Of a stretch of 64,000 nt of DNA, positions 1 to 8,133 are shown in pieces; position 1 is the stretch's first letter, and each line of letters opens with the position of its first letter. The notes under the pieces were generated by a model, which was not told the origin of the DNA, searched no databases, and saw only the letters and a program-made list of their open reading frames with translations. The DNA lies in assembly GCF_002968835.1 (NCBI RefSeq), contig NZ_PKQK01000005.1:62001-126000 (forward strand), written 5' to 3'. The position numbers and the translations under genes are program-made. Source of the stretch: Paenibacillus sp. PCH8. Its GTDB lineage: Bacteria > Bacillota > Bacilli > Paenibacillales > Paenibacillaceae.

Positions 1-625
1 CCAGTTCATCGAACAGCGCAATTCGGTTCCAGAATCCTGTACCGATAAAACAAATGTCGTGCTGATGCTGCGGTGCCGTGCGCCGGGGTTGAAACATGCC
101 TGGATTCACCGCGAGCGGCATATAGATGACCCGGCTTGCTCCATGTCCCAGATAGAATGGCACTGCGGCTTCTTCATGCGTGAACACGACATCATAGTGC
201 TGACAGATAGTCGCTGTATCTTCAGTGAAATAGGGATCATCCACAAACCACACGGCTGTTCGAATACCGAGTGCACGTATTCCATTCACCTGCTCCAGAT
301 GATCTGCGGGAAATACATGCAGACCATTCATGACGAGTACGACATCGGGCCGATGCTGACTGGCTTCCTGCAACATCGCTGCTGGCGATCCAACAACGCA
401 TTCGCGTACAGACTGCTGCAATGCCAAGGTGACACCTTCATCAATGGCATCGAATCCTTGCGGGATATACAGGACTTTCATGTCCCGCAGGGTCGGTTCA
501 AACATCTGCACCCGTTCCATCATGGCCTGACAGCCGCCAAATCTGCGGCCTTCTGCGTATCCGCCGCGGTAAGCCGTCTCCGCTTCGGTCAGCGGACGGT
601 GTCTTCGTTTTGCCACATTCTTCAC
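1..625 (-). CDS. CgeB-like spore glycosyltransferase (3' end beyond window)
   Basis: Only the N-terminal ~208 residues lie in the window. The frame reads from a GTG at 623-625, with AAGGAAG about 7 nt upstream; a second in-frame GTG at 614-616 is possible. The N-terminus is basic (KRRHR), followed by [YF]xxG-type tetrads at residues ~19-30 (YRGG, YAEG, RRFG). After that comes a Rossmann-like region with 'DVVLVMNGLHVFP' and 'AVWFVDDPYF', then 'DICFIGTGFW'. This layout is typical of the CgeB/DUF3880-type GT-B glycosyltransferases of Bacillales spores, thought to glycosylate the spore surface. It is read separately from the small-protein operon upstream, because a terminator lies between them. 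Family call good; sugar and acceptor unknown. Confidence 0.75.
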   Translation of the reverse strand, partial: MKNVAKRRHRPLTEAETAYRGGYAEGRRFGGCQAMMERVQMFEPTLRDMKVLYIPQGFDAIDEGVTLALQQSVRECVVGSPAAMLQEASQHRPDVVLVMNGLHVFPADHLEQVNGIRALGIRTAVWFVDDPYFTEDTATICQHYDVVFTHEEAAVPFYLGHGASRVIYMPLAVNPGMFQPRRTAPQHQHDICFIGTGFWNRIALFDEL

Positions 626-798
626 CCTGTCTTCCTTCGGGAGTTCTCACTTCCAGACTCTCCCCGAGATTGGTCTTCCCTCTAAAGGATATGCCTCGGG
701 GTCAGATGCATCATGGACGGGTGTCCTGCAAGGCGCAAAATTGGCGCTTGCCCTCCACATCCGCCTGTACGGGCATGTCCGCTTCTGCGGCGATGCAA

Positions 799-831
799 AT
801 AGCCCGGAGGGATCTGTCCCCCGGGCTATCG
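799..831 (-). terminator. Rho-independent terminator
   Basis: A GC-rich 12-bp inverted repeat (ATAGCCCGGAGG / CCCCGGGCTAT, one mismatch) with a 6-nt loop, followed by a short T-rich stretch in the minus direction. It closes the small-protein operon that ends at 883. Confidence 0.6.
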
Positions 832-882
832 TCAACTGTTAGAGGTGTATCATTCCATGCAGGAATAATCGTCTTTACTCGG

Positions 883-1224
883 TTACTGTGCCTTGTACGC
901 CAGCTGATGTCCGTCCTCGAATCCCTTGGCGAAACCCGCGTTGAATCCCTCGTTGTACGACTCGTTGTACCCCTGGCTGTACGCACCGTCCGGGTTCGGA
1001 TCGGTAGGGGTAGCCGGGACGAATGGTTGTACGGGCTTCGAACTCCGGTGCCGCCGTACCGTACGTTTCTTTTTTTTGAGCCACGCACTGCGTCCTTTCA
1101 GTGTGCGTTTGTGAAGTACACGTTTGCCTTTGAGCGCACGCAGCTTGCGGATTCTACGTAGACGGGCGCCACGAACTAACAACGCTCTTTTGGTTCTCAG
1201 TCGTATACTCTTCTTCTTTAACAT
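883..1224 (-). CDS. Small basic protein with tandem [YF]xxG tetrads
   Basis: 113 residues from the ATG at 1222-1224, which has AGGAGG 8 nt upstream; the frame itself is open to 1305. Residues 1-60 are extremely rich in Lys and Arg (for example RLRRIRKLRALKGKR). A Pro/Thr linker follows (residues ~63-78), and then six consecutive tetrads at 82-105: YSQG, YNES, YNEG, FNAG, FAKG, FEDG. Such GX3 series resemble the deca-GX3 helix of Yae1/Lto1, where it mediates protein pairing; that parallel is an analogy, not a homology claim. The gene follows the helical small-protein genes with a 1-nt gap. It is probably a spore-associated scaffold or docking protein; function unknown. Confidence 0.7.
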   Translation of the reverse strand: MLKKKSIRLRTKRALLVRGARLRRIRKLRALKGKRVLHKRTLKGRSAWLKKKKRTVRRHRSSKPVQPFVPATPTDPNPDGAYSQGYNESYNEGFNAGFAKGFEDGHQLAYKAQ

Positions 1225-1225
1225 G

Positions 1226-1525
1226 TCAACATTCCTCCTGTATGTCCCCAGCGATACGAATCGCACACCCGGGGTCTTTGAGCCAGGGCAAGCCAGGCTC
1301 CCCATGCTGGATTCGGGCCAGCCTGATTCCCGTAACCATACGAGACATCTCTTCCTGATAGCGACTCAGCACACGAATGTTCTCGGCAAGACTGCGGGCG
1401 GATACTTCCGAATGAGCGGATACGCTGGCTACACTGTCCAGAATGCGTGCCAGCGCCTGCTGACTGTGTGCAATGGATTCAATGAGGGCCAGTTTCGCTT
1501 CCTGCTCACGCCGCATCAGACTCAT
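1226..1525 (-). CDS. Small helical protein, paralogue C
   Basis: 99 residues, with the start overlapping the stop of the upstream gene by 4 nt (ATGA), so the two are translationally coupled. The first ~60 residues are predicted helical and contain 'IAHSQQALARILD', which closely matches 'IAHSHQQIARVLD' in the first gene of this operon. The C-terminus is proline/glycine-containing and less regular. No enzymatic motif and no signal peptide are visible. The setting, between GX3 and CgeB-like genes, suggests a spore-coat or glycosylation accessory protein, but this is inference. Confidence 0.65.
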   Translation of the reverse strand: MSLMRREQEAKLALIESIAHSQQALARILDSVASVSAHSEVSARSLAENIRVLSRYQEEMSRMVTGIRLARIQHGEPGLPWLKDPGCAIRIAGDIQEEC

Positions 1526-1863
1526 TTTCCCATGTCTCCCAGATCCATGCCGCCAAACATGCCACCGTCCATCCCGCCGCTATCTTCGCTGTCGTTCTGT
1601 ACCATCACCGCTTTGAGATTGTTGCACAGTCCGGTTTCCATCCGGGTCAATCCTTCCAGCAATTCCACCAGCTGATCATGCATTTTGAGTGGCTCGCCTA
1701 CCTGATCCCCATGCGTCAGAAAGGTATCCCCATTCAGATGATTCAGTGTCCAGTTTCGTACCTTCTCGGCCTCAATCGCTTTTGCCTCCAGAATCAGGGC
1801 AATATTCCACTGCATCTTGGCTGCTGCATCGAGCATCAGAATGAGGCTCTGTTCTCTGCTCAT
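1522..1863 (-). CDS. Small helical protein, paralogue B, Met/Gly/Asp-rich tail
   Basis: 113 residues behind a GAAGGA ribosome site. Helix 1 ('KMQWNIALILEAKAIEAEK') and helix 2 ('LVELLEGLTRMETGLCNNL') align loosely with the two helices of the first gene in the operon. The C-terminal ~22 residues are an acidic Met/Gly tail (GGMDGGMFGGMDLGDMGK). There are no cofactor motifs. It lies 23 nt downstream of the first gene and overlaps the next by 4 nt. Hypothetical; likely a cytosolic or spore-associated assembly factor. Confidence 0.65.
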   Translation of the reverse strand: MSREQSLILMLDAAAKMQWNIALILEAKAIEAEKVRNWTLNHLNGDTFLTHGDQVGEPLKMHDQLVELLEGLTRMETGLCNNLKAVMVQNDSEDSGGMDGGMFGGMDLGDMGK

Positions 1864-1886
1864 GTTCCTTCACCCGCCTTCGGGGC

Positions 1887-2174
1887 TTATTCTTCCTCTT
1901 GAACTGCGATCTCCCGCATGACCTGGGTTAGCGTTTCGGCTACAGCTTCTTCCAGATCTGCAAGGCCTCCCAAGTAAGAGATAATGCTTTTGTTGATTTG
2001 TCCCGAGCTATCCAGCAGACCGTCAACGCCATCCAGCTCCGGTTCGATATCTGGCAAATGATTAATGATTTCAGACATGCGTACAGCGACTTGGCGTTTG
2101 GCATCCAGCACACGCGCGATCTGCTGGTGAGAATGTGCAATATGTGTGATGATTTCATCAATTTTGCTCTGCAT
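1887..2174 (-). CDS. Small helical protein, paralogue A
   Basis: 95 residues from the ATG at 2172-2174, immediately behind AAGGAGGAGGACC; longer in-frame starts lack a ribosome site. The protein is almost all helix: residues 1-35 contain 'IAHSHQQIARVLDAK', and residues ~55-90 form a second helix ending in an acidic tail. It is the first gene of a four-gene minus-strand operon (A, B, C, then the GX3 protein). I know of no demonstrated function for this family; its operon partners suggest a role at the spore surface. Confidence 0.65.
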   Translation of the reverse strand: MQSKIDEIITHIAHSHQQIARVLDAKRQVAVRMSEIINHLPDIEPELDGVDGLLDSSGQINKSIISYLGGLADLEEAVAETLTQVMREIAVQEEE

Positions 2175-2212
2175 GGTCCTCCTCCTTACCGTCACGGCCT
2201 GCTTCACCCATA

Positions 2213-2262
2213 GAAAAACCCGGCCTATCAGCATTTGCCTGTTACAGCATATGCCGGGCCGG
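2213..2262 (-). terminator. Terminator of the amino acid transporter operon
   Basis: CCCGGC/GCCGGG stem with further pairing inside (GCATATGC / GCAAATGC region), followed by TTTTT in the minus direction. It sits only ~40 nt upstream of the next operon's first start codon, leaving little room for that operon's own promoter. Confidence 0.55.
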
Positions 2263-2295
2263 GATCGTCAGTTACTACAGCTTGCGCCTATATCG

Positions 2296-3048
2296 TCAGA
2301 TGACGTAACTCCAGTCGGAAGAATATCGACTGAGGAATTGGCGAGTTCGTTCCTGCTGAGGACGCACAAACACCTCTTCCGGCGTTCCTTCCTCCACAAC
2401 GGACCCTCCGTCCATGAAAACAACACGATTCGCCACCTCACGGGCAAATCCCATCTCATGGGTGACTACAATCATGGTAATCCCCTCTTGAGCAATGGAG
2501 CGAATGACAGACAGTACCTCGCCCACAAGCTCAGGGTCCAGCGCCGAAGTTGGTTCATCGAACAGAATCACTTCGGGATTCAGTGCCAATGCTCTGGCAA
2601 TCCCCACCCGTTGCTGTTGTCCACCTGACAACATACTGGGATACTCATTGATTTTGGCAGACAGTCCAACCTGTTCAAGTACATGCAGAGCACGAGTACG
2701 AGCGTCCGCCTTGGACATTTTCTGGGCAATAATTAATCCCTCTGTGACGTTCTCCAGCACGGTCTTGTGTTTGAACAGATTATAATGTTGGAACACCATC
2801 GCCGTTTTTCGTCTCAACTGCACAATGTCATGTTTGCGTGCATGCTTGCAATTGACGGTCAATCCACTGATCTGAACCTCGCCCTCATCGGCGCGTTCAA
2901 GAAAATTCACACAGCGGAGCAACGTCGTTTTGCCTGAACCGCTCGGTCCAAGAATGGCTACGACATCACCCTGTTCCACGGTCAGATCGATCCCTTTCAG
3001 TACTTCCTGTTGGCCGAATGACTTGTGTATATTTGTTAATGTAATCAT
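2296..3048 (-). CDS. tcyN: Polar amino acid/cystine ABC transporter, ATP-binding protein (TcyN-like)
   Basis: 250 residues from an ATG that overlaps the upstream permease stop by 4 nt (ATGA). It is a complete ABC ATPase: Walker [10 protein letters not shown] (~33-41), Q-loop in '[13 protein letters not shown]', signature LSGGQQQR, Walker [15 protein letters not shown], and the switch His in 'VVTHEMGF'. The '[17 protein letters not shown]'-type spacing is that of the GlnQ/TcyN subfamily. It energises uptake through the two membrane proteins encoded just upstream. The sulfur theme of the window favours cystine or a related sulfur amino acid, but the substrate is inferred. Confidence 0.85.
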   Translation of the reverse strand: MITLTNIHKSFGQQEVLKGIDLTVEQGDVVAILGPSGSGKTTLLRCVNFLERADEGEVQISGLTVNCKHARKHDIVQLRRKTAMVFQHYNLFKHKTVLENVTEGLIIAQKMSKADARTRALHVLEQVGLSAKINEYPSMLSGGQQQRVGIARALALNPEVILFDEPTSALDPELVGEVLSVIRSIAQEGITMIVVTHEMGFAREVANRVVFMDGGSVVEEGTPEEVFVRPQQERTRQFLSRYSSDWSYVI

Positions 3049-3755
3049 GACACACCTCCTTTGCTGTATACGGCTACTCTGCGTTCCAGCAAAGCTGTAA
3101 TACGCTCGGCAATGATGGTCAGCCCCCAGTAGATGAACGCTGCGGCGATAAAAGCCTCCAGAAATTTCAGACTGACGGATGCCACCACATCCGCTTTCCC
3201 GAGTATGTCCATCTGGGATACGGTGAAGGCCAGCGTTGATCCGTGCAGGAACCCGACAAACATGCTGCACAGATTAGGCAATACCGCCCCAATCGCTTGA
3301 GGGATGATGATGCGCCTTAAAGCCTGGAATGTGCTCATACCCACTGCGTGAGCGGCTTCCATCTGACCGATGTCCACGGCAAGAATGCCTGAACGGATAA
3401 TCTCGGACATATAGGCGCCCGCAGTGAGAGAGAAGGCAATCAGTACAAATACGAGAATGGGAATCGATGAGGATTGGAAAGCCCAACCGTAACGTTCCGC
3501 CAGCTTGTCGATGATCATCGGAATACCGTAATAGATGAGGAAGAGATGCATTAGCATCGGTGTTCCACGCAGGAATGAAACGTAGAAGTCAGCAATGCGA
3601 TGAATCCACCGCACACGATAAATACGAATCAGAGCCGTAGCCAGACCGATTCCGAAGCCTGCAATCAACGGAACAATCGTAATGACGAGTGTCAGTGGCA
3701 ATGCCTTCAGAATTTGAAAAAAAGAGGTATAGATAAACTGGAGATCAATAGACAT
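3045..3755 (-). CDS. tcyM: Polar amino acid/cystine ABC transporter permease (TcyM-like)
   Basis: 236 residues, with about five hydrophobic segments of the HisM/GlnP type. The '[21 protein letters not shown]' segment is diagnostic, and the EAA loop reads '[22 protein letters not shown]'. It pairs with the second permease 4 nt upstream to form the membrane channel, and its stop overlaps the ATPase start. Equivalent to TcyL/TcyM of the B. subtilis ytm locus by organisation; the exact substrate is not proven by sequence. Confidence 0.85.
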   Translation of the reverse strand: MSIDLQFIYTSFFQILKALPLTLVITIVPLIAGFGIGLATALIRIYRVRWIHRIADFYVSFLRGTPMLMHLFLIYYGIPMIIDKLAERYGWAFQSSSIPILVFVLIAFSLTAGAYMSEIIRSGILAVDIGQMEAAHAVGMSTFQALRRIIIPQAIGAVLPNLCSMFVGFLHGSTLAFTVSQMDILGKADVVASVSLKFLEAFIAAAFIYWGLTIIAERITALLERRVAVYSKGGVS

Positions 3756-3759
3756 ATGC

Positions 3760-4515
3760 TCACCCCGCTATTCGTTTCAGGCGTTCGGCTCGAATTGCCG
3801 GTTTGTGTACAACTTTCTTGCGTTCATGACGCTGGAGTCTGCGCTCAACAACAACGAATCCTTTTTCAAGCACAATGACGATGACATAATAGACCACGGA
3901 CAGACTGATATACACTTCAAGCGCATGTGATGTAGCCGAGATTAGCGTCTGCCCCCTGCCCACCATATCCATGACACCGATGGAGAACGCCAGAGACGTA
4001 TCCTTCAGTGAACCGATTAACGTATTGGCCATGTTCGGAAAAGCAACAATCAGTGCCTGCGGAACGACAATCCGCCGAAACGACTGAAATGTGGTCATAC
4101 CCGCAGCATAGGCCGCTTCGGTCTGGCCTTTGTCCACACTGCGTACGGCTCCGCGAAAGATCTCGGCAAAGGACGCCGCATCACTAAGCGCATAGGTCAC
4201 AATGACAAACAGCAACGGGTCGGTTCTTGACAGGTCGATGCCAATCGGTTTCAGCAGTTCGGGAAGTCCGTAGTACACCAGAAACAATTTGATCAGGATC
4301 GGTGTGCCCCGCATGAACGAGACGTACAGGGTAGCAATCTGGCTTAGTACCGGAATGCGGTACAGCCGGGGAACAGCCAGAAGCACGCCGCCCACCAGTC
4401 CGAACACAATGGAACCACCCAGTACAATCAGTGTTATATGCAAATACTGTAGCAGTTCCGGGATGAAATCCAGAACCAATGACAGATCAAATGATTTTCC
4501 CATTACCGCTTGCAC
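3760..4515 (-). CDS. tcyL: Polar amino acid/cystine ABC transporter permease (TcyL-like)
   Basis: 251 residues if a GTG at 4513-4515 is used. An ATG at 4501-4503 (247 residues) is an alternative, since the ribosome site (AGAAAGG) is equally imperfect for both. It has the canonical 'LYVSFMRGTPILIKLFLVYYG' motif, an EAA loop 'EAAYAAGMTTFQSFRRIVVPQA', and a basic C-terminal tail (ERRLQRHERKKVVHK) on the cytoplasmic side. It is the second gene of the operon, 12 nt after the binding-protein gene. Confidence 0.85.
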   Translation of the reverse strand: MQAVMGKSFDLSLVLDFIPELLQYLHITLIVLGGSIVFGLVGGVLLAVPRLYRIPVLSQIATLYVSFMRGTPILIKLFLVYYGLPELLKPIGIDLSRTDPLLFVIVTYALSDAASFAEIFRGAVRSVDKGQTEAAYAAGMTTFQSFRRIVVPQALIVAFPNMANTLIGSLKDTSLAFSIGVMDMVGRGQTLISATSHALEVYISLSVVYYVIVIVLEKGFVVVERRLQRHERKKVVHKPAIRAERLKRIAG

Positions 4516-4527
4516 ACCTTTCTCAGA

Positions 4528-5367
4528 CTACTCTTCAACCGTATAATCAGCTCCAAGCCACTCTGTGCTCAGTTTGCTTAATGTCCCATCTTCTTTGATT
4601 GATTGGAGCGCTCCGTCTATTTTGGTTTTGAGTTCTTCTTCATCCTTGTTCAGAATGAAGTACACTTTGGAGTTCGAGAGGGCGTCTCCAACCGTTTTCA
4701 ACTGGGCATCCACTACCTTGTTCTGATAATCGATGGCAAACGGTGTACTGATGGTGGCATCCACACGGCCGGTTTTGATCTGTGTATTCGTATCTTCCCC
4801 TGCCCCGGAGTAGACAATATCGATCTCGCCTCCATTTGCTGCATTCCATTTCTCAGCGAGAACTGCCGCATTACTCGTAGCGCCGACAATCAGTTTTTTA
4901 CCTTTGAGATCCTCAATGGAATGCACTTCCTCATTCTTCTGGCTCACAACAATTTTATTGGGGAAAATATTATAGGCTTCATCATTAAACAGGAACTTGG
5001 CCTGTCTCTCTTCATTCACTTCCATCTGGTGAGCGATGAGGTCAATTTTTTTCGTTTCCAGACTCAGCAGCAGATTTTTGAAATCCATCGTGCTGAATTC
5101 GAATTCATACTCAGGCAATCGTTTGTCGATCTCACGGATTAGTTCAACATCATACCCTGTTAACTTGCCATTCTCATCAATGAAGCAGACATTGGGGAAC
5201 TGTGTACCTGTTCCTACAATGATCTTTTTCACTTTCGTGTCGCCTGCTGCCGAAGCAGATTCGGACTCCTTACCTGCAGTTCCTGTGCTGCATCCAGCCA
5301 GTACCGCCAGCATGGTGATGAACAGTAGTGCTGTTCGGAATTTTTGAATCCCCCGTTGTTTAACCAT
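4528..5367 (-). CDS. tcyK: Amino acid/cystine ABC transporter substrate-binding lipoprotein (TcyJ/TcyK-like)
   Basis: 279 residues from the ATG at 5365-5367 (GGAGGAG upstream); the frame is open further upstream without a ribosome site. It has a lipoprotein signal with lipobox LAGC at ~22-25 and a Ser/Ala linker. A family-3 solute-binding domain follows: 'GYDVELIREIDKRLPEYEF' and 'DFKNLLLSLETKKIDLIAHQM' are typical of TcyJ/TcyK. It captures substrate outside the membrane and delivers it to the two permeases. It is the promoter-proximal gene of a four-gene operon. B. subtilis has two such proteins; only one is present here. Confidence 0.85.
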   Translation of the reverse strand: MVKQRGIQKFRTALLFITMLAVLAGCSTGTAGKESESASAAGDTKVKKIIVGTGTQFPNVCFIDENGKLTGYDVELIREIDKRLPEYEFEFSTMDFKNLLLSLETKKIDLIAHQMEVNEERQAKFLFNDEAYNIFPNKIVVSQKNEEVHSIEDLKGKKLIVGATSNAAVLAEKWNAANGGEIDIVYSGAGEDTNTQIKTGRVDATISTPFAIDYQNKVVDAQLKTVGDALSNSKVYFILNKDEEELKTKIDGALQSIKEDGTLSKLSTEWLGADYTVEE

Positions 5368-5710
5368 TCCCAATCTCCTCCACAGGCTGTTATCACAGCA
5401 AATATGATGTGTGCTCCCCATCCTATAATCTCTTACCAAACCATTCTTACTTGTATAGTCGGAATTAGGTTGAACACAGAATATCATTCCAAGCCATACT
5501 TGGGCAATAACTAAACCAATAGGACATCCTGATAAGGTTATAGAACTTCTCTATATGTCACTTTCATCCACTGATCCATGTGCTCAACGCACACAACAAA
5601 AGCCATCCCCCATACCCAAACGGAGGATGACTTCATCAGGTGTGAATCTCTTGTGAATTTAGATAACAATTTCATTTTTGCGTTACACCACTTGATCAGA
5701 TATTACTCAT
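5368..5710. other. Intergenic region upstream of the amino acid transporter
   Basis: 343 nt. It holds the minus-strand promoter region of the transporter operon (AT-rich, around 5390-5470) and the terminator of the next gene. No T-box or S-box riboswitch signature was recognised. Confidence 0.4.
5602..5634 (-). terminator. Probable terminator of the 110-residue hypothetical gene
   Basis: GCCATCCCCC pairs imperfectly with GGAGGATGAC around an ~11-nt loop. In the minus direction it is followed by CTTTTGTTGT. Confidence 0.45.
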
Positions 5711-6043
5711 CTATCTTCGACTCGCCCATTTAATTTTACGTGCGACTTCCACTCGCTGTAATTGCAAGAGCCCGATCCGTTCCTCAAATTTCTGGCGTTC
5801 ATCCTTGGAATGAGCGGCATGAATCTGGTGGCAGAGACTTGTCAGTTTGCTGTTGATGTAATCAAACCGTGTCCATAATTCTTCTTCAGGAGTACGCTGC
5901 TGCTCCGTCGCCGTCTGAAATATTTTGAGTTGGTGGATAAGGGATTGTTGCCATTCCTGATCTTGAATTTGAATAGCAAAATGCAAAAGATCCAGATAGT
6001 CATCGATTTGCAACGAAACGCCGCAATCAGGTTTAGTGTTCAT
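5711..6043 (-). CDS. Conserved hypothetical cytosolic protein
   Basis: 110 residues, predicted mostly helical and charged, with no signal peptide or membrane segment. Segments such as 'IDDYLDLLHFAIQIQDQEWQ' and a long charged C-terminal helix (KFEERIGLLQLQRVEVARK) look like a coiled coil. It is a single-gene unit with its own terminator, between two transporter operons. I do not recognise the family; the ORF is supported by length, composition and isolation rather than homology. Confidence 0.55.
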   Translation of the reverse strand: MNTKPDCGVSLQIDDYLDLLHFAIQIQDQEWQQSLIHQLKIFQTATEQQRTPEEELWTRFDYINSKLTSLCHQIHAAHSKDERQKFEERIGLLQLQRVEVARKIKWASRR

Positions 6044-6236
6044 CGTCGTCTCTCCTTATTTCAGTGCTTGGCTAGAACCAGTCATTTCTATTTTACAGGA
6101 ACAAGCACACTGAAAGCGAGTGTTAAACGATTAAATTTCGGAAAAAGGTTTGTTTTTTTATGTTAATGAAGCTTTATATTTATTTGCATGAAGATTTAAT
6201 AGGTATATAGTATTTGTGCATATTAAATCCATGATT

Positions 6237-6284
6237 AAAACCCGCTTCAAGGCGTTATTTCCTCACAGCGGGTTTCGTCTTTTA
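6237..6284 (-). terminator. Terminator of modAB
   Basis: A 9-bp perfect stem (AAACCCGCT / AGCGGGTTT) with a 20-nt loop. It lies just past modB on the minus strand and has T-rich flanks on both sides, so it may also act on the opposite strand. Confidence 0.6.
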
Positions 6285-6306
6285 TATAACATGGATACTT
6301 ATAAAT

Positions 6307-6993
6307 TCAATCATTTTTTCCGTCTCTTGGCTGTCTTGTCATCAGTAACATAATGAATGAGATGATGATAATGGACACCGTCCAGGCCCAGGCCATAGTC
6401 TGGTTACCCGAATCGACAGCGACATAGATTGCTGTGGGTACCGTCTGTGTTTTGCCCGGAATATTGCCTGCAATCATAAGTGTGGCTCCAAATTCCCCGA
6501 GTGCCCGGGCAAAGCCCAAGATGAAAGCTGTCATTAACGCCCTGCCTGCAAGCGGCAGGGAAATATACCGGAACACCTGCCACTCATTCGCCCCGATGGA
6601 TCGGCCTGCATCTTCCAGATCACGATCTACACCGCCGAACCCGGATTTCATCGTCTGATATACGAGCGGGAAAGCAACCACCACTGAAGCAATCACGGCA
6701 GCCCACCACGAGAAAATAACCGGTGCAGAGAAGATGGCTTCAATCCAGCGCCCTAGCAAACTTTTGCGTCCCAATATCACCAGTAACAGAAATCCGACCA
6801 CCGTCGGCGGAAGTACGAGCGGAAGCATAAACACCGTTTCCAGAATAATTTTACCCCGAAATTGGGTACGTGACATTTTCCAGGCTACGGCAATCCCGAA
6901 CACTGCGGCAACCACGCTAGATAATAGTGCGACTTGTAGAGACAAGCGAATCGGTGACCAGAATACGGACCAATCTATTGCGTTCACGTTCAT
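6307..6993 (-). CDS. modB: Molybdate ABC transporter permease ModB
   Basis: 228 residues with about five membrane segments. The ModB features are 'LVLPPTVVGFLLLVILGR' near residue 60, the cytoplasmic loop 'DLEDAGRSIGANEWQVFRYISLPLAG', and 'GFARALGEFGATLMIAGNIPGKTQT'. The start overlaps the modA stop by 4 nt. No modC ATPase is encoded next to it; B. subtilis yvgL-yvgM has the same two-gene arrangement, so the ATPase is presumably supplied elsewhere. Confidence 0.92.
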   Translation of the reverse strand: MNVNAIDWSVFWSPIRLSLQVALLSSVVAAVFGIAVAWKMSRTQFRGKIILETVFMLPLVLPPTVVGFLLLVILGRKSLLGRWIEAIFSAPVIFSWWAAVIASVVVAFPLVYQTMKSGFGGVDRDLEDAGRSIGANEWQVFRYISLPLAGRALMTAFILGFARALGEFGATLMIAGNIPGKTQTVPTAIYVAVDSGNQTMAWAWTVSIIIISFIMLLMTRQPRDGKND

Positions 6994-7868
6994 TCCGGAA
7001 TCGAGAACCCGTATTTGGTGAAGATGTCCAACACTTCAGGGGTCTGCAAATAGGTGTAGAATTGTTCGGCTTCCGTGCGGTGTTTCGTACCTTCAATAAT
7101 ACCAATGGGATACTTGGCAGGCGTATAACTATTTTGGTCCACCTCAAACGCAATTTTCACCTGATCGGAAGTCAAAGCATCCGTTTTGTATACAAAGCCT
7201 GCATCCGCATTGCCTGTCTCTACATATTGAAGAACCTGTCTAACGTCTTTACCTTGTACAAGCTTGTCTTCCAGTTGGTCCCACAGCTTCGCATTCGTCA
7301 GAGCTTCCTTGGCATAGGTTCCCGCAGGCACACTTTCCGGGATTCCAATTGCTACGGTCTTGATCGAATCACTGGTAAGATCCTTCTCACTGGTCACTGC
7401 ATTTGTTCCGTCAGCAGGCACAATGGCCACCAGTGAATTTTGCAGCAAATTCTTCTGATCAGCTGAAGCAATCAGGTTCTCGTCCACGAGCGCATTCATA
7501 TTTTTGGTCGCCGCCGATACGAAGATATCAGCAGGTGCACCCTGCTCAATCTGCTGTTGCAAAGCACCTGATGCGCCAAAGTTGAAATTCAATTCAATAT
7601 AAGGATGAGCAAGCTCATAATTGGTCTCAATCTCTTTCATTGCATCTGTCAGACTGGCCGCCGCCGAAATCGTCAGATCTACCGTTTCTTGTGGATCGGC
7701 ATTGTCCGTGGATGTATTCTCACCTGATGCCGCTGGCGTAGAAGTCGTTGATTCAACAGCCGTGGGGGAATCTGCCGTGCCCGTGCCCGCATTTGCCCCA
7801 CAACCAGCCAATACAATGGCCAGTCCCAGTGACATACTTCCTAATACATATCCAATACGCTTTCTCAT
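6990..7868 (-). CDS. modA: Molybdate ABC transporter substrate-binding lipoprotein ModA
   Basis: 292 residues with a lipoprotein signal, lipobox LAGC at ~20-23 and a long Ser/Thr/Ala linker. The ModA core follows: 'LTISAAASLTDAMKEIETNYE' has the oxyanion-binding SAAASL, then 'FNFGASGALQQQIEQGAPADIFVSA', and Tyr/Val pocket residues in 'GNADAGFVYKTDAL'. It binds molybdate or tungstate outside the cell for ModB. It is transcribed divergently from a molybdate-binding-type regulator, with adjacent palindromes just upstream. Confidence 0.92.
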   Translation of the reverse strand: MRKRIGYVLGSMSLGLAIVLAGCGANAGTGTADSPTAVESTTSTPAASGENTSTDNADPQETVDLTISAAASLTDAMKEIETNYELAHPYIELNFNFGASGALQQQIEQGAPADIFVSAATKNMNALVDENLIASADQKNLLQNSLVAIVPADGTNAVTSEKDLTSDSIKTVAIGIPESVPAGTYAKEALTNAKLWDQLEDKLVQGKDVRQVLQYVETGNADAGFVYKTDALTSDQVKIAFEVDQNSYTPAKYPIGIIEGTKHRTEAEQFYTYLQTPEVLDIFTKYGFSIPE

Positions 7869-7891
7869 TCGTCATCCCCCAATGTTATGTT

Positions 7892-7919
7892 TAGTTATAA
7901 CTAGATATAATTGATTATA
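7892..7919. promoter_or_regulatory. Two adjacent palindromes in the mod promoter region
   Basis: A perfect 12-bp palindrome TAGTTATAACTA (7892-7903) and TATAATTGATTATA (7906-7919) lie 24-50 nt upstream of modA. They are candidate operators for the divergent regulator at 8134. Confidence 0.45.
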
Positions 7920-8133
7920 CACAAGACGAATAAAATGGGAAGGTAAGTTTCGATCACATTCTGTTTTTGATATCTATCTTACGTCTTCATTCCGTGTTCC
8001 CAGGTTTATGGCATCCTTCGATTAATGGTATAGTACAAGAAAGATCCATCACGATGCATGACTCGACCCCATGAAAGACACTGATGTAGTACAACTATAT
8101 ATGCTCTATTCCTTTGAAGGAGGATCTTCACAT

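Noticed and set aside
59-685. 208-codon plus-strand ORF at the left edge
   Set aside because: Antisense to the CgeB-like gene, whose frame shows family motifs and a GX3 tag.
2296-3270. 324-residue version of the ABC ATPase
   Set aside because: The first 74 codons overlap the permease gene antiphase and lack a ribosome site; the ATG in the ATGA overlap gives the normal ~250-residue protein.
5368-5710. S-box, T-box or other sulfur riboswitch before the Tcy-like operon and sulfur cluster
   Set aside because: No conserved core (for example AGAGAGGTGGAGGG or GGGTGGNACCGCG) was found in this gap or upstream of the sulfur genes.
8071-8133. Upstream start for the molybdate-type regulator
   Set aside because: The extra 21 codons have no ribosome site, whereas GAAGGAGG stands right before the ATG at 8134.
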